Source: Staphylotrichum longicolle (lineage: Eukaryota; Ascomycota; Sordariomycetes; Sordariales; Chaetomiaceae). From it: 64,000 nucleotides of DNA. The stretch covers positions 258,468 through 322,467 of the forward strand of contig JAHCVI010000005.1 in NCBI GenBank assembly GCA_019096155.1, in the 5' to 3' direction. The first letter of the stretch is position 1; the number at the start of each line of letters is the position of its first letter. Below the pieces are notes generated by a model. It saw nothing but the letters and a program-made list of their open reading frames with translations, was not told the origin of the DNA and made no database searches. Below, one piece after another: positions 1-11,503 of this stretch. A program made the translations under genes and the position numbers.

Positions 1-1467
1 CGCCGCCGCCCAGTAGCTCAAAGCGCCGGGACCGTGCAAGGTCCTGAATGCACTTGAAGAGATACTTGTTCTTGGAGAAGCCGCCCGAGAGGAAGATGGT
101 CCTCACAACCAGCTGCTTTTGGTCGATCAGCACCAGCTGTTTCTCGATGAGCCCCTTGATGCCGTCGACGCACTCCTGAAACATCATCTCCATGTCCTCG
201 CAAGTGACGGTCAGCTGGCCGCCGCGGATGCCCCTCCGCTGGTCATCGTCGGTGTTGTTCCGCCCGATACTCGGCGGAAGGTCAAGGACCATGTCCTTCC
301 CGGCTCGGCCGTCGGGCGTGCGGCCCTCGAACTCCCGCTTGATGATCTCGAACCGTTCCAGCATGAGCTGTTCGCCGAGCTTCAGAACGTTGTGGTTGGC
401 GCCCCCGTGCCGCTCACTCGCCCCCTCCATCGAGAGAAGTCGATTGTAGTTGGCCGGGCCAAGACGAGCCTCGAGAAATTCGTGCAGGAAACAGTTGTCG
501 ATCCTGGTCGCCCCGAACCGGCCGCCCGAGACAGGTGTGATCTTTGTGATCTTGAACTCGGGCGTCATCTGATCGATGCGGTACGACACAAGGTCGACAG
601 TGCCGCCGCCGGCGTCCACCACAATAAAACACTCCCCGACCCTGAGCTGCTGGGCGCCCACCATCCCCTCGGCCCGTGCCGCCTGGAGCGTATATTGCGC
701 GCAAGCCTCAGACTCGGTGGCGAGTCGTATGTAGCCTGGCTTCACCTGGATGTCTTGGAAGACGGAGCGGAACGCGCTCATGACGGCGCGGAAGGTGAGA
801 TTCTTGGCTCTGTCGTCCCAGACGGCGGGGTGGGTGATGACAATGTCGATGGGAAACTGCTGCAGTTCCCGGGCATCCCGGGTGTTCTCGATCTCACCCC
901 GGACATGGTTGATCACCTCCCGGAGATAGTCAGTGACGATGTCGACAGAGGTCTTGACAAGGTGGCGGGGGATCTCAGCCCGTCGCCCCTGCGGCTCGAG
1001 GTTCAGCATCCTGGCTTCCTCTGCCATGTGCTTCATCGACTGGAGGGCGTTCAGCCTCTTTGGGACTTCCAGCCTCAACTTCGTCCAGCGGATGACGTAG
1101 GCGCTGTTCCCGATGTCATAGCCCCATTTCTGGCCCGAGTTGGCCGAGTATGTGAAGACGGAGGGCACCTTGGCCTCGATATTTCCACCCCAGTGCTGAA
1201 TGATTTGGATGTCGGCAAGACTTGGTGTCCTTCCTTCGGTGAGAATCCATCCGACCCCTGTGCGGACATGGAGTCAGTTGAAAAGCTGCGCGGATAGGTA
1301 AGGTACCAGGGACACCGGGCCTTCTGACCTGTGAATGTCGTCCCGTAGTCGACACAAATGACGTATCTTGGGTCATTGCCACCGGGTCCCATGCCCGTCT
1401 GGGTACTCTGGCCGGCGGTTTCGGACATGGCGCTGACAGATCTGCCACTGGCAGACGCGGCGGCCAT
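1..1467 (-). CDS. HSPA12-like Hsp70 family ATPase, 3' end cut by window edge
   Basis: Actin-like ATPase of the Hsp70 superfamily, most like the HSPA12-type proteins that fungi carry in many copies. From the ATG at 1467 the phosphate-1 motif DYGTTFTG lies at residues 40-47. The phosphate-2/adenosine part follows as VVDAGGGTVD, and an IFLSGGFSKN-type motif lies near the left edge. One intron of 71 nt (1258-1328, GTCAGA..CACAG) joins TTCACAG to GGGTCGG and keeps the frame as FTGVGW. A second in-frame ATG at 1428 (MSETAG) is an alternative start. The substrate-binding part and the stop lie beyond position 1. Fungal members usually have no DnaK-type peptide-binding domain, but that cannot be seen here. 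The gene is divergent from the coiled-coil protein gene. Family call is firm; the client or role is unknown. Confidence 0.9.
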
Positions 1468-1958
1468 TGTGATGAAGACGTATTCGACAAAGAGCAACAC
1501 TGCCAGATGAGTTGCCTCTCAGGGACGAGGGAGTGGTTGCCAGCAAGGGAAGCGTGGTATTTAGGGTGGACAGGAAGTTCGGGGCAGGATGGTGGGCGGG
1601 GAGGTCATCCGGGCGTGGGCATAAGGGCCAGAGAGGTGTGGCTGTATGTACAGGGCCCTGCAGCACGCTCGTGAGGCTGTAAGTCCGTCTTTCCGCCCCC
1701 AGTTCACGAGCTGGGTATCGAATGGGCAGTGGCTGCATAAAAGTGCCAACCACAAATGGGCATTCCCTGCGGCTCGGCATGCGCCCAGACATTTTGCGGA
1801 GCTGGACATGAGCTGTGAGAGTCCACAGGCTTCCAGTTGCTGTGCCGCCTCCAAAGTCCAAAGCTGCCACCATTCACTCTGTGTCCTAACTTTTGCACCG
1901 CTCAGAGCCTGGTCAGACGGTCTTCATCGCTTGTTTTGCATCAATAGCAACGGCTTCG
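1468..1958. promoter_or_regulatory. Shared intergenic promoter region between divergent genes
   Basis: This 491-bp gap separates the starts of the Hsp70-like gene (minus) and the coiled-coil gene (plus), so it should hold both promoters. A weak TATA-like CATAAAAG lies near 1735. I see no clear operator or repeat. Confidence 0.4.
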
Positions 1959-4908
1959 ATGGCCATGAAAACGATACCCTCAAGGCTCAACCCGAGGAAC
2001 TGGCGGCGAGGCCACGCGAGACAGGGAGGCGACGCAGCCAGCCCAGCCGGCTCGGACCGCATCTCACCACCAACACTCCCACCTGTGGCCTATGATCCTT
2101 TGCCGCTGTCGGACGGGTTAACACATATGGCACCCGATTCTCGCATGCCGGTCAGCTGCAGTACGGCACCTGCCAGATCTCCACCAGATCCAAACCCAGT
2201 CCGACATTGGGACGGTCGTCCTAACATCAACTGGGTGGACTCCCCTTCCGCATCGAGGCACAGCGTCGCCCAGGGACATGGTAACGGCATCACATCCTTG
2301 GAATCTGGCCGTCATGAAACCGCATGGAGCCCTCGGCATGAAGTTAACCACTCTGCTCCCGATACCACCACATCTATGCTTCAAGGTGAACCTGGACGCG
2401 GATACGAGCCCAGATTCAGCGACAGTTCGACATTTATGAAAGCAGAGGGCGAATTGTCGGGGGCACCCGCTGCCTCAAGGGGAGCACTGGCCTACTCCGC
2501 GAGCGGACCTGTGGGCGGACCTCCGGGAGGAGCCCACGAAGTGTCAGGGGATAGCGCACAGAAAAATCTCCAAGCCGTTGAGGGTGCCACTGCTGCATGG
2601 CTAAGAAGCAACGCCAGGCCTCAAGCTGGGCCAACTACGTCTGGGATGACTGCTGTGGTATCCTACACACAGGTTCATATCACTCCTGACCAGCATAGGC
2701 ATGCACCATCGGTGTCGCCTGTTCAGCCAGCTACAGCAGCAATGTCAAGCAACATGGGAACATCCCTTCACAATGGCGACACCGTTGACGAAGGCCCTCA
2801 GTTTGGTTCTCAGGGGGTTTCATCCGGCCTGCCTATGGAACCTCCGACATCGAGAGCCCCAGCCCAGAACGAATCGCGGCGAAGGCAGGGTTCACCTGGT
2901 CTTTCAGCAGCGCGAGAGATGACACCCACGACGCCCCCTGTCCCTTTGCCACCGACTCCTGCGCCAATGCCACAGCCCGCAGCAGGAGGTATGGACTCAC
3001 GCATCCGGGATTTCCTCGAAACTCACCGCGTCATGAAGCGGGATCCAGGCCATGATTGGCTCGGCACCTTGATCCACTGGATTGCTGGAGAGCGAGACAA
3101 GGTACAACATCAGCTCAAAAAGGCGGAGGAGAGCTGGCGGCAGGAGAAGCAACTAACAGAGGAGCTGAACCTGGAGATCCGAGGCAAGAACGCGCAGATC
3201 AGCGAGCTGAGGCAGGACCTTGCCCAAGCCAGTCAGGGCGAGGTTCGGTGGAAGAATAAATTTCTCAAGATTGACGGCGAGCGGAAGAAGATGGATGAAT
3301 TGCTCGAGAATCACCGCAAACACGGCGAGAGGCTCGATACCGAGGTGGGTCGCCTCACTCGGGAGCTTGAGACGTCCAGGCGTCAGGGCGCCGAGTGGGA
3401 GAGGGAAGCAAATGCTGCCGACAAGAGATGTCAAAGGGCAGACTTTGATCTGAACCATGCCAAGGCACAAATCGAGCAGTTGCAGAGAGCTCGTGAGACG
3501 CTTGCCCTGGAGAGTGGGAAAAAGACAAAGGAGATTGGCGATCTGCTCGCCAAACTCCAAAGATTGAACAACGAGCTTGACGGCATCGAGACGCAGCACG
3601 CCAACAAGATCAGTGCTATCCGTGCGGAGCACGCAAGCAAGATGGCAACAACAACAGCCCGGTACGAGGATAAGTTGGCAGCGAAAGATGGCCACATAGC
3701 GACACTCAACACTGAGCATGGCCATGAGCTGGCGGCAAAGGACCAGCAGATGTCTGTTCTTGTGACAGGGCACGAGAAGGATTTGGCAGCGAAGGACCAG
3801 CAGATGTCTCTTCTTGTGACGGAGCACGAGAGAGACCTGGCAGCGAAGGACCAGCAGATGTCTCTTCTCGTGACGCGGCACGAGAAAGATCTGGCAGCCA
3901 AGGATTCCCAAATGGCGCTGCTTGTCGAGCAGCACCAACACGAGTGGAGAGAACTCAAAGAAAGCGTCAACGACCAGATCAACGAAGCCACAAAGAAGGA
4001 CCGCGCGACCATCAGCAAGCTAAAACAGCAGATTGCGTCCTACAACAAGGACGACTACGTGCCCATCGACGACGCCATATTCATCCACTCCTTTCAGGCA
4101 CTTGTTCAGGACGTCAACCAGCTCGCCAGCAAGATCCGTGAACCCACAGTTATCGACTTTGACCGCTCGCTCGACCCGACAAACTGTCTCGACAGAAATG
4201 CCAGCCAGAGAAACTGGATATGGCCCCGGTTTGTGCGCAATCTTTGCTGGAACGTCCTTCTCAGGGGCTTCTTCGGCCTGCCGTTGGGCTTTGGCGCACT
4301 GGGACACCAAGGAGAAGGATACCGAGTTTTGTATCCGACGTATCAAGCTACGGCTCAGGTGGATCCAGACGGTAGGTGCCATCATCCCCGCTACCGTCGA
4401 CGGTGGCCGATGCTAACCACGCCCAGGCGAGCCCGGGTCTGCCTTGACAATCCCCTACGACCAAAAGACAAACGTGGGCCGGGCTTGGCATTTCGAGAAG
4501 ATCCTGGCCGCAGTCTGCTCCGAAACGGGCATTGAGACGGAGTACAGGGTGCTCTTCCGGGGCAATGTCATGAGGGTGGCTCGCGAGCTGTACGACACTC
4601 TCCACCACGTCTTGAGTGGACAGATTGACCCGGCCTGTTTCCAGCGGGCGTCTGAGATTGCCCACAAGCTCGGAATACTTGCCCTGGAGATGGGGACGCA
4701 GCGAGCCCGCGTTGTTCTGGAGACATGCCAGTATCAAGACCGCCCTACCCCTGACGAGTGGAAGTCTGACCAGGCCGGGGCAACCTCCGCCCAGGTCGAT
4801 TTCATGATGCATCCCTGTCTGAGCAGATTCGGAGACGGCAGGCGAGAGCTTTACAAGAAGAAGGTCATTGTCAAGGGCGAGTTTGTACCAGTTTGGGTGG
4901 GTTACTAG
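1959..4908 (+). CDS. Large coiled-coil protein with tandem 18-residue repeats and a conserved-looking C-terminal domain
   Basis: Predicted 964 aa in two exons (1959-4371, 4427-4908). The 55-nt intron has donor GTAGGT, a GCTAAC branch site and GCCCAG acceptor. Residues 1-360 are Pro/Ser/Thr-rich and probably disordered. Residues ~365-690 are strongly charged heptad-like sequence, a long coiled coil. Residues 570-659 are five tandem 18-residue units, the middle ones reading DLAAKDQQMSLLVT. The last ~260 residues look folded: an IWPRFVRN motif, a block around RVARELYDTLHHVLSG, and an ending MHPCLSRFGDGRR...VKGEFVPVW that resembles the C-terminus of many uncharacterised fungal proteins. The start is the first in-frame ATG (1965 is a close alternative); an upstream non-coding exon is possible. 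Function unknown; a scaffolding role is only inference. Confidence 0.8.
3666..3935 (+). repeat. Five tandem 54-bp (18-aa) units inside the coiled coil
   Basis: Five consecutive in-frame 54-bp units code for variants of ExDLAAKDQQMSLLVTxH. Units 3 and 4 are nearly identical in DNA, units 1 and 5 more diverged. The 18-aa period does not match the 7-residue heptad exactly, which gives a regular stutter. Confidence 0.9.
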
Positions 4909-5556
4909 AATAGCAGACGAGATAACTCCCATCTTTTCGCGGACATCGGGAACGCCCAGCGAGGGACCTGTAACCATTCGTCGGAATCCTCTTTTTGGAA
5001 GTCGTGTGCCCGCAGCCAGAAGTAAGCCCCAGGTGCCATGAAGTGCTGTTGGCTGCCTCTCGGACATGCCATGCCAGCTGACACAGTAGGCAGAGGGCTT
5101 TCCAAACGGTTTGCTCCAAAGAGGCTTGCACGCTGCATCACACCACACCACTCACTGAACGGTCCCAGAGCTGGCGGGGGACGACAGAACTCAGCCCACC
5201 GCAAATTAGCGCTGTGGCTTACATCACGCCGCCCAGAGCAGCAGGCTAATGCAGAACCACCTCAGCTCGCCGCGAGCCTTGCGGCTCTTTCATGTACCCC
5301 AATGTACCCGTCCCGGCGGTACCTCGAGTGACATGAGCCGGGCCGCTGGGTGGCCAGGCTGGACCAGCTCTACCCAGGGAAAACTTGTGATTCTGTTCCG
5401 TGACCCTGGGGCGTTTCCAGCGCCGGCCAAAAGCAATCCCTTTCTCCCTCTCCCCCTTTCAACCCTCTCACCCGTCCTCGTTGTTCGCCATGAAGCTGCA
5501 TTGTCTTCATCTGCCTCCTCTTCCCTGATCTTTGTCTGAATGCTCTATTGCAGAAG
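4909..5556. other. Intergenic, no gene seen
   Basis: Terminator of the upstream gene and promoter of the membrane protein gene. Pyrimidine-rich stretches at 5436-5480 and 5500-5530 (CCCTTTCTCCCTCTCC type) are typical of fungal core promoters and leaders. CTATTGCAG just before the ATG at 5557 could be an acceptor of a leader intron. Confidence 0.4.
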
Positions 5557-7636
5557 ATGGCAGCAACTTCCGTCGGCACCGGTCTCTGGGCCTTGCCGCC
5601 TGGGCCCGCGCCCAAGTCGAACGTTCCGGGCTCCACGTTCGTGACGATCTGGGCCTTTATTTGCACCGGATTCGTGGCATTGTTTTTCTTCAAACTCCGG
5701 GGCCCGAATCCGACGTGGCCCGAGTTCAAGAACATCAGGAACCCGACTGTTCTCCTCTCCGTGTAAGGTGCCCCTTTGTGGATACAAATTCTTGTCTCTG
5801 CGCCCGCATTCTTACTGTATGATAGCTGGTACATCGCCTCTGCTGCCGACCGATGGATGCACTACGACCAAGAGGCCTTGCCTTACGGCTATGTCCTCTT
5901 CGACTCGCTGAACCGGGTTCTTCAAATCGCTTCCACCATCTGGTATCTCTGGGGAACATACGGTGTCATATGGAATGAGTTGAAGCGACGCTTCACTCGG
6001 GAGGTGGCGCAAGGCTGCTGGTGGCTGGCTGCGAAGATTACCATCTTCCTCATCAGCGTCGTCTCATTCTTTTACGTGGTGCTCAATATCGCACTGAGGG
6101 TCGTGTGGATTCAGTTCTTGAGTCTAAACGTCATTGCCGATGTCGCCTCCAAGCGGAACCACTTCGAAATCGCCATGACGGCCTTTTTCTCCGTCTTCGG
6201 GCTCCTCACATTCATCGCCGCGGTTACAACGTTGGTTTATCGGGCGAACAAAACGACCGGCACATGGGCAAAGGTGAGAGAGTTTCCGGAAACTTAGTTG
6301 ATGAACAAGGGTGGAGACGTGGACTGACCGATGGACACCCACGTAGACGCGGATATACCTTATCGTCGCCACGGTCATGCTCTTTGCCAGGTCAATGGCG
6401 GAGTGCGTCCTTGTATCCTTGGCACAGACGCCGGGAATTCGGCAATCAGACGTCCAGCTTCCCTACGATATCCTCTACGGCCTACTGACGTCCCTGTACC
6501 TCACCTTCATGTATCTTCAAGCCCTCCAGGTGTCACGCAAGAACGACAGCGGCAGTGCGGAAGTGGAAAACATACAGTCAGACATTCGCACTCACATTCT
6601 CGAGAAGCTGCGGGCCGTGACCGATCAAAAACGGCTGGAGGCCCCGCCTTTCAAGATTATTCTCGACCAGACGAAGGACGAGGTGTCAACGATCCTGGAG
6701 GCTGGCCCCCTTTCGGTGAACTCGGCCATGACACCAGACCAGAAGCGCCGGATCGCGGAGAACTACATCAGAAGCCTCCGCCGCCAGTTCGGCCATCTTG
6801 GTCCGCGAGTCGGCAAGGAGAAGCTCGCCGATCCGCTGCTCTCATCAAATGTGCGCCCTGTACGACCGCACGGTCGACGGAGCGCTCCCCCACAGTCGAT
6901 GCCGAGCTCAGAGGCGTACGAGAGCCTGCGGAACGCCTCGAACCCAGCCATCAGGAACGCGAACTCAGTGCCCGACATGCGCAACGAATCAGGACACAGC
7001 CGCTCGCAGCCTTTTCATCGGTTTGCTCCTCGTCGGAGCGAACAGCCTGCCTTTGGGGGCTGGCGGCCATCCATGGCCGGCGTGGCGGAGCACACAGATC
7101 TGCCCAACACACAGGGGTCGGCGAGGAGATTTGTCCCCACAAGCACGAACGAGCCTAGCTTCACGGCCAGAGCTGCCGCGATGGGATCAGGCGAAGAGCA
7201 TCGCAGCGTGCCTGACCCGGCCACGGGCCCGCCACGTCGCCGCATGTTCTCTCCGCGGGATCCGGCAGATGACCTTGGGGCGCCAGGGACCGGCCAATTT
7301 GCAGCCCCCGCCCAACCCCCTGCAGAGTTCCCACCGGAGCCATATCCTTCAACGCATCCGGCACCGCAAACGATGCCTCAGTATGATTCCGGGCCCCAAG
7401 CGGGGCGGAGAACCTTTGCAGTCCCGCAGTACGACACGCCTGGTGAACGAAGCCATCAGGAGCAGAGGTACCAGCCGTTCGTTCAGGCTCAGGCCCAGTC
7501 ATATGCCGGGGCCCCTTCGCAGGCGGCCCGTCGTTTCTCGACGCAGCAGTCGGAATACGCCCAAACGACAGCCTCAAGTCAGTCCCCTGTCAACTGGACA
7601 CATGAGCTGCCAGACATCCATGGCAGCACAAATTGA
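5557..7636 (+). CDS. Multi-pass membrane protein with long disordered C-terminal tail
   Basis: Predicted 647 aa in three exons: 5557-5762, 5826-6273, 6347-7636. Introns of 63 and 73 nt have donors GTAAGG and GTGAGA. Both junctions fall in hydrophobic coding sequence and keep frame (LLSVWYIAS; TWAKTRIYLIVA). About six or seven hydrophobic segments occupy the first ~290 residues: FVTIWAFICTGFVALFFF, the LLSVWYIAS region, ITIFLISVVSFFYVVLNIAL, the FFSVFGLLTFIAAVTTLVY part, IYLIVATVMLFA and ILYGLLTSLYLTFMYL. The remaining ~340 residues are Pro/Gln/Ser/Arg-rich without hydrophobic segments, probably cytosolic and disordered. The architecture resembles uncharacterised fungal membrane proteins of receptor-like topology, but I see no motif assigning a family. 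Located in a membrane; function unknown. Confidence 0.8.
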
Positions 7637-8391
7637 TACACGGATTACGGATCAAATCAGATGCTGGGGCACTCGAGTGGATCTCGAACCTTCAGGAGCG
7701 CTCTCCTGCCTCCTTTTACCTCTAATTACAAAGCCGTAGGAAATTCGTAGAGATATGTCATGAGGCAAATCCCATAATGTTTTGTTGCTTGTTGTGGATG
7801 TCACGGAGAGGGGACTGATCTCGGGACGCGCCGACACCAAGGCTGTCACGGTTGTTGAGAAAGGCTTCATCAGGGGCGTGGACTGAAGGAAACGGACCAC
7901 AAACGGGACAAGCCTGGGCTGTAGGACTGTGCCAGAAAATAACTAATAGGCGCCTCATTTAATGAACAGGAAATGAGCACCCTTATCCCGCTGCTCACCC
8001 CTTGAAACTGTCTACTTCACGCTGATATTTTTGGCTCCTGGGATGGGAGTTGGAAAAGCACTTCGTCAGAGAGCCTGCCGAGGGTCTCCAAACTCGAATC
8101 AGCTGAATCTCCCTCCAGGCAGCCAGGACCGCCCGGCTTGGCTGCGTATGCAAGCCTCACATGCCGCGTATAGCTCAGTACTTGGGAATACTCGCGGACG
8201 TGTGTCCCTGGAGAGCCTGGCGCCTCTCGGGGTTCAGCTGGCGCCACAGGCCTGTCCTGGCGCAGTCGACCCCGCCACGACGGGAGTTTGGCATTCAAAG
8301 AGTTCACAGCGTAATGAACCATGAGCTTTTCCGTTCATCGCTCGTCTCGGTCTGGACTCCTAGCTTCCTGGGTATCTGTTGACTCTTTCCA
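7637..8391. other. Intergenic, no gene seen
   Basis: Gap of 755 bp between two plus-strand genes. I see no coding pattern or repeat. It should hold the terminator of the membrane protein gene and the promoter of the next. Confidence 0.4.
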
Positions 8392-10492
8392 ATGCCCATT
8401 CTGGCTCGGATGCCGGAGTGGCGCAAGAAACTGCGGCAGACCACGGCCGCCAGGGTTTTCCAGCGATGTCGGCCAGACGAGTTCCCCCTCACACAGGTCC
8501 AGAGCCTGACAAGCTCCATTCTCGACCACCCACTTACGCTGCTCGGGAGACGACCCACCCCACCCCAGACCAACGCCGCCGATGATCTTCTCTTGGAAGA
8601 GCTAGAGCCCTTGAAGGGCGAGCTCTACATCTACGAAGCGGCCGTCGTCGGCTGCCTGCATCTCTTCACATACGAAATGGCGCGGGGACATCTGTGCAAC
8701 AGGATCAGACCAAATCTTGAGAAGGCCGACAAAGACTTGGTATTCAAGTCCAGGGTCTCTGTCTTCCTACAGACCATTATCATTGCACAGAAGGCTGATC
8801 TCCGCCTGGTCCACGACGGAGAAGCACTTGCGGCGCGGGAGCTGCTGCGGATCCTCCATCTCGGACAGCGGAAGGAATTCCCCTCGGTCGTCAAGCTGTT
8901 GGCCGCCGTCACGGACACCGACTGCGAGGAGCTGCTGCCGTTCGACTTCTTGGCAGAGGTTCTGAGAAGGGCAAAGTACAAGGAGACACTGGAGGCCAAG
9001 CTGACCGCGCTCAGAAGGTCGCAAGAATGGTGGGAAGCATACCGGCTGGTAGAGGGGCTACGGGACCTGCCTCAGCGACGCGACATCCCCCAGGCCGTCC
9101 GCAGGTGGCTGCCGGAGATATTCAACCGCTATCCCATGTGGGCGTCGTGGCAGCCCAACCTGGTCCGCATTCGAGCCTGGGAGGTCAAGGTCAGCGATAG
9201 GCAGAGGGTGCAGCTCGCCCCAGTCTTGGAGCTCGAGGGCCCCGACACAACGCCGCAGCAGCGCGGCACGCTCCGCTTCTCGGAAGAGGGTGCTTTCGTG
9301 GGCTCGCGGGCGCAGGGGTTATGGAGGGGGAAAGACATCCTCGACCATCTGCTCGGCGTCCTCGACAGGGCCGTCGCCGTCGGACCGCACGCCATCGACC
9401 TCTTCATCCGCTTGTGCGCCAGCGCCAGCCCCGGCCGTCCGCTGATGTGGCACACGCTGTTCCAAGCCGACGCCGGCCTCGAGCCGGGCCAAGACTCGGT
9501 CGCCAAGGTTCTGTGCGAGTTCGTGCGAGTCCTCGAGCCACAGACGCGCCTTCGGGACCGGATGCACGCCTTCGCCACGGCGCTGCCCCTTCTTCAACTC
9601 TCCCCGCGCCTGCAAGACACCTTTGGCGACGCGGCAGACATCGCCGTCCGCGGGCCCAAGGCGCTCACCGACGCGCAAAAACACTTCTGCGGCCTCCTCC
9701 TACGACACGAGCCGGCCGAGTGGTTCGGCCTCGAAGTCCGGGCCCTGTGCCGCGCCCTCCTCAACGCGCAGTGGCTGCACGAGCGCTGGAAGCCCGCCTT
9801 CCTCGAGATGCTCGGCGCTCTGCCCCAGACGACGAGCTCCGCGCGCGCTTCCGCGCGATCCAGACCGCCGACACGGCCGCCGCGCGCCAGGCGCAGATGG
9901 ACTACCTCGCCGCGACCCTCGGCGGCGCCGAGGTCGTGGGCCAGCCCTCCCGCCGCTGGCCCCGCCCGTCGTCATCGAGGACCCCATCTGGCGCGCCAGC
10001 CTCGACGCCGACCGCGCCGCGCTGCGCAAGGCCCTGCACGCGGTGCGCGCGCGCGACCTGCGCCTCGCGACGGCGTGCCTGGCAACGTCGCAGCGCGAGT
10101 ACGACGCCTTCGTGCGCGAGGTCGCGCGCATCGTGGTCGTCGACTCGGACCAGGCTTGCGTCAACCTGGCGCGCTTCCTGGCGCCGCTGGCCGTTCGCGC
10201 CGGTGGGGGCCGTGACGGCGTCGCTGAGTGTTGGCGCGCGTTGCTGCTGCACCTGATGCGCAGGCGGCCGCGGGGCTTGCTCGAGCGGCTGGGCGCGCGG
10301 CTGCCGGTGCAGTCGTGGAATTCGTGGGTGGAGAGTCTGAGGCATGTGTTGGGGGAGAGGCATCTCGGTAGTCAGGGGGGGTTGGGATTCACGCTGGAGA
10401 GGATGAGGCAGATCACGCAGTGGAAAATGGGAATAGGGAGGGTGCATAGCCAGAGCACGGCGTCGACGGTTAGCGCCGAGCAGCCGGAGTGA
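8392..10492 (+). CDS. Helical protein of unknown family, reading frame broken twice
   Basis: Begins at ATG 8392 (MPILARMPEW) and reads well through about residue 480 as Leu/Arg-rich, largely alpha-helical sequence. At the CCCC run 9823-9826 the sensible sequence moves to another frame (DDELRARFRAIQ). Near 9945-9950, after GQP, it moves again to the frame ending VHSQSTASTVSAEQPE at 10492. Both shifts are in the same direction and equal one missing base each. Both sit at C runs in very GC-rich sequence, and neither junction offers a plausible GT-AG intron. The intact product would be about 700 aa. I recognise no domain, signal peptide or membrane segment. Either the assembly has two one-base deletions or the gene is a recent pseudogene; the otherwise well-kept codons favour the first. 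Confidence 0.65.
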
Positions 10493-11503
10493 GCACGGTG
10501 CTCGTTGTGCTGTAATGACATGGATGAAGGCGCCGCCGAGGCGGGAGCGAGGTGTACAGATGGTGTGATAAGCATAGGTTGCAATCATTTTGAGCGTCTC
10601 ATTCGGCATGGCGTTTGGTTCTCGGGTACCCAACCCACATGGTTGTTTCGAATGTGAAGTGTGACCAGCGTCACTGTCTCTTATATAGGTACTTCCGTTG
10701 CGGCTCTAGGGACAGGCTGCGTTCTGTATGCTGACCCTAAAGCTGGCGGTGTTGACGTCGCGGTCCTCTCTCCATCAGCTTGAAACCGGAGAGGACGAGA
10801 ATGAACCGTTGTCCACCGCCCCCTCCCCGTAGACCTGCAGATTCCAGAGCAAATCAGAGACCCTGAGAAGAAGCGTGTTGTCACTTTGACCTTTCCCTTT
10901 CGAGCGGGACAGCAAGACGAGATGCATCAAGGTGCATGCCAAGACTCGACCATGCCATTCGGCATTCTGGCGGCAATATCAAAGTGCGGGAGTTGCTCTT
11001 CAAGGGCCCGTTTTGGTGTGCCCAACGCCAGGTTTGGATGAGGAAAGAAGCCAGAAAGGGCGCTCTGGCGGACACATCCGAACCTGGCCTGTGAAGGTCC
11101 TTCAGTTCATGCCCACCAAAGGATGTCTCGTCTCATCATTCGTAACCTTATCGACCCCGTTCGTCATTTGAACGGTTGGCGATGGAGATGGCAGCATGGC
11201 TCCGCTTGTGGCTCAATGGTTCCCGTGAACCTGGCTCCTCTGAACAACGTTATTGGCGGTTCCCGTCGCGGCTTGAATCCGGCCGTCCCGGCTCCCTGCA
11301 CATGCATTGCTCGCAGCCAGGGGTCTGCAGTTTACACCACGTCCCCCGCACACAGTGGAATTCAAATCAACTGGACCCCCGCGCGCACATTGTGCAGTGC
11401 CACTCCCTCGTCCTTGTTCCACAGCATCACTGCGGGACTGCTTGCCAACCCGAAGCCACCATCACCGTGCGCCTCGAGACAAGACTCTCAGCAGGGAATC
11501 GCC
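10493..11503. other. Intergenic, no gene seen
   Basis: About 1 kb between the frameshifted gene and the first methyltransferase. No sustained coding sequence on either strand. The last 300 bp should hold the methyltransferase promoter. Confidence 0.4.

Noticed and set aside
119..1297. Long plus-strand open frame (~390 codons)
   Set aside because: It is antisense to the Hsp70-like gene, whose minus-strand reading has clear family motifs; GC-rich genes often leave such open frames.
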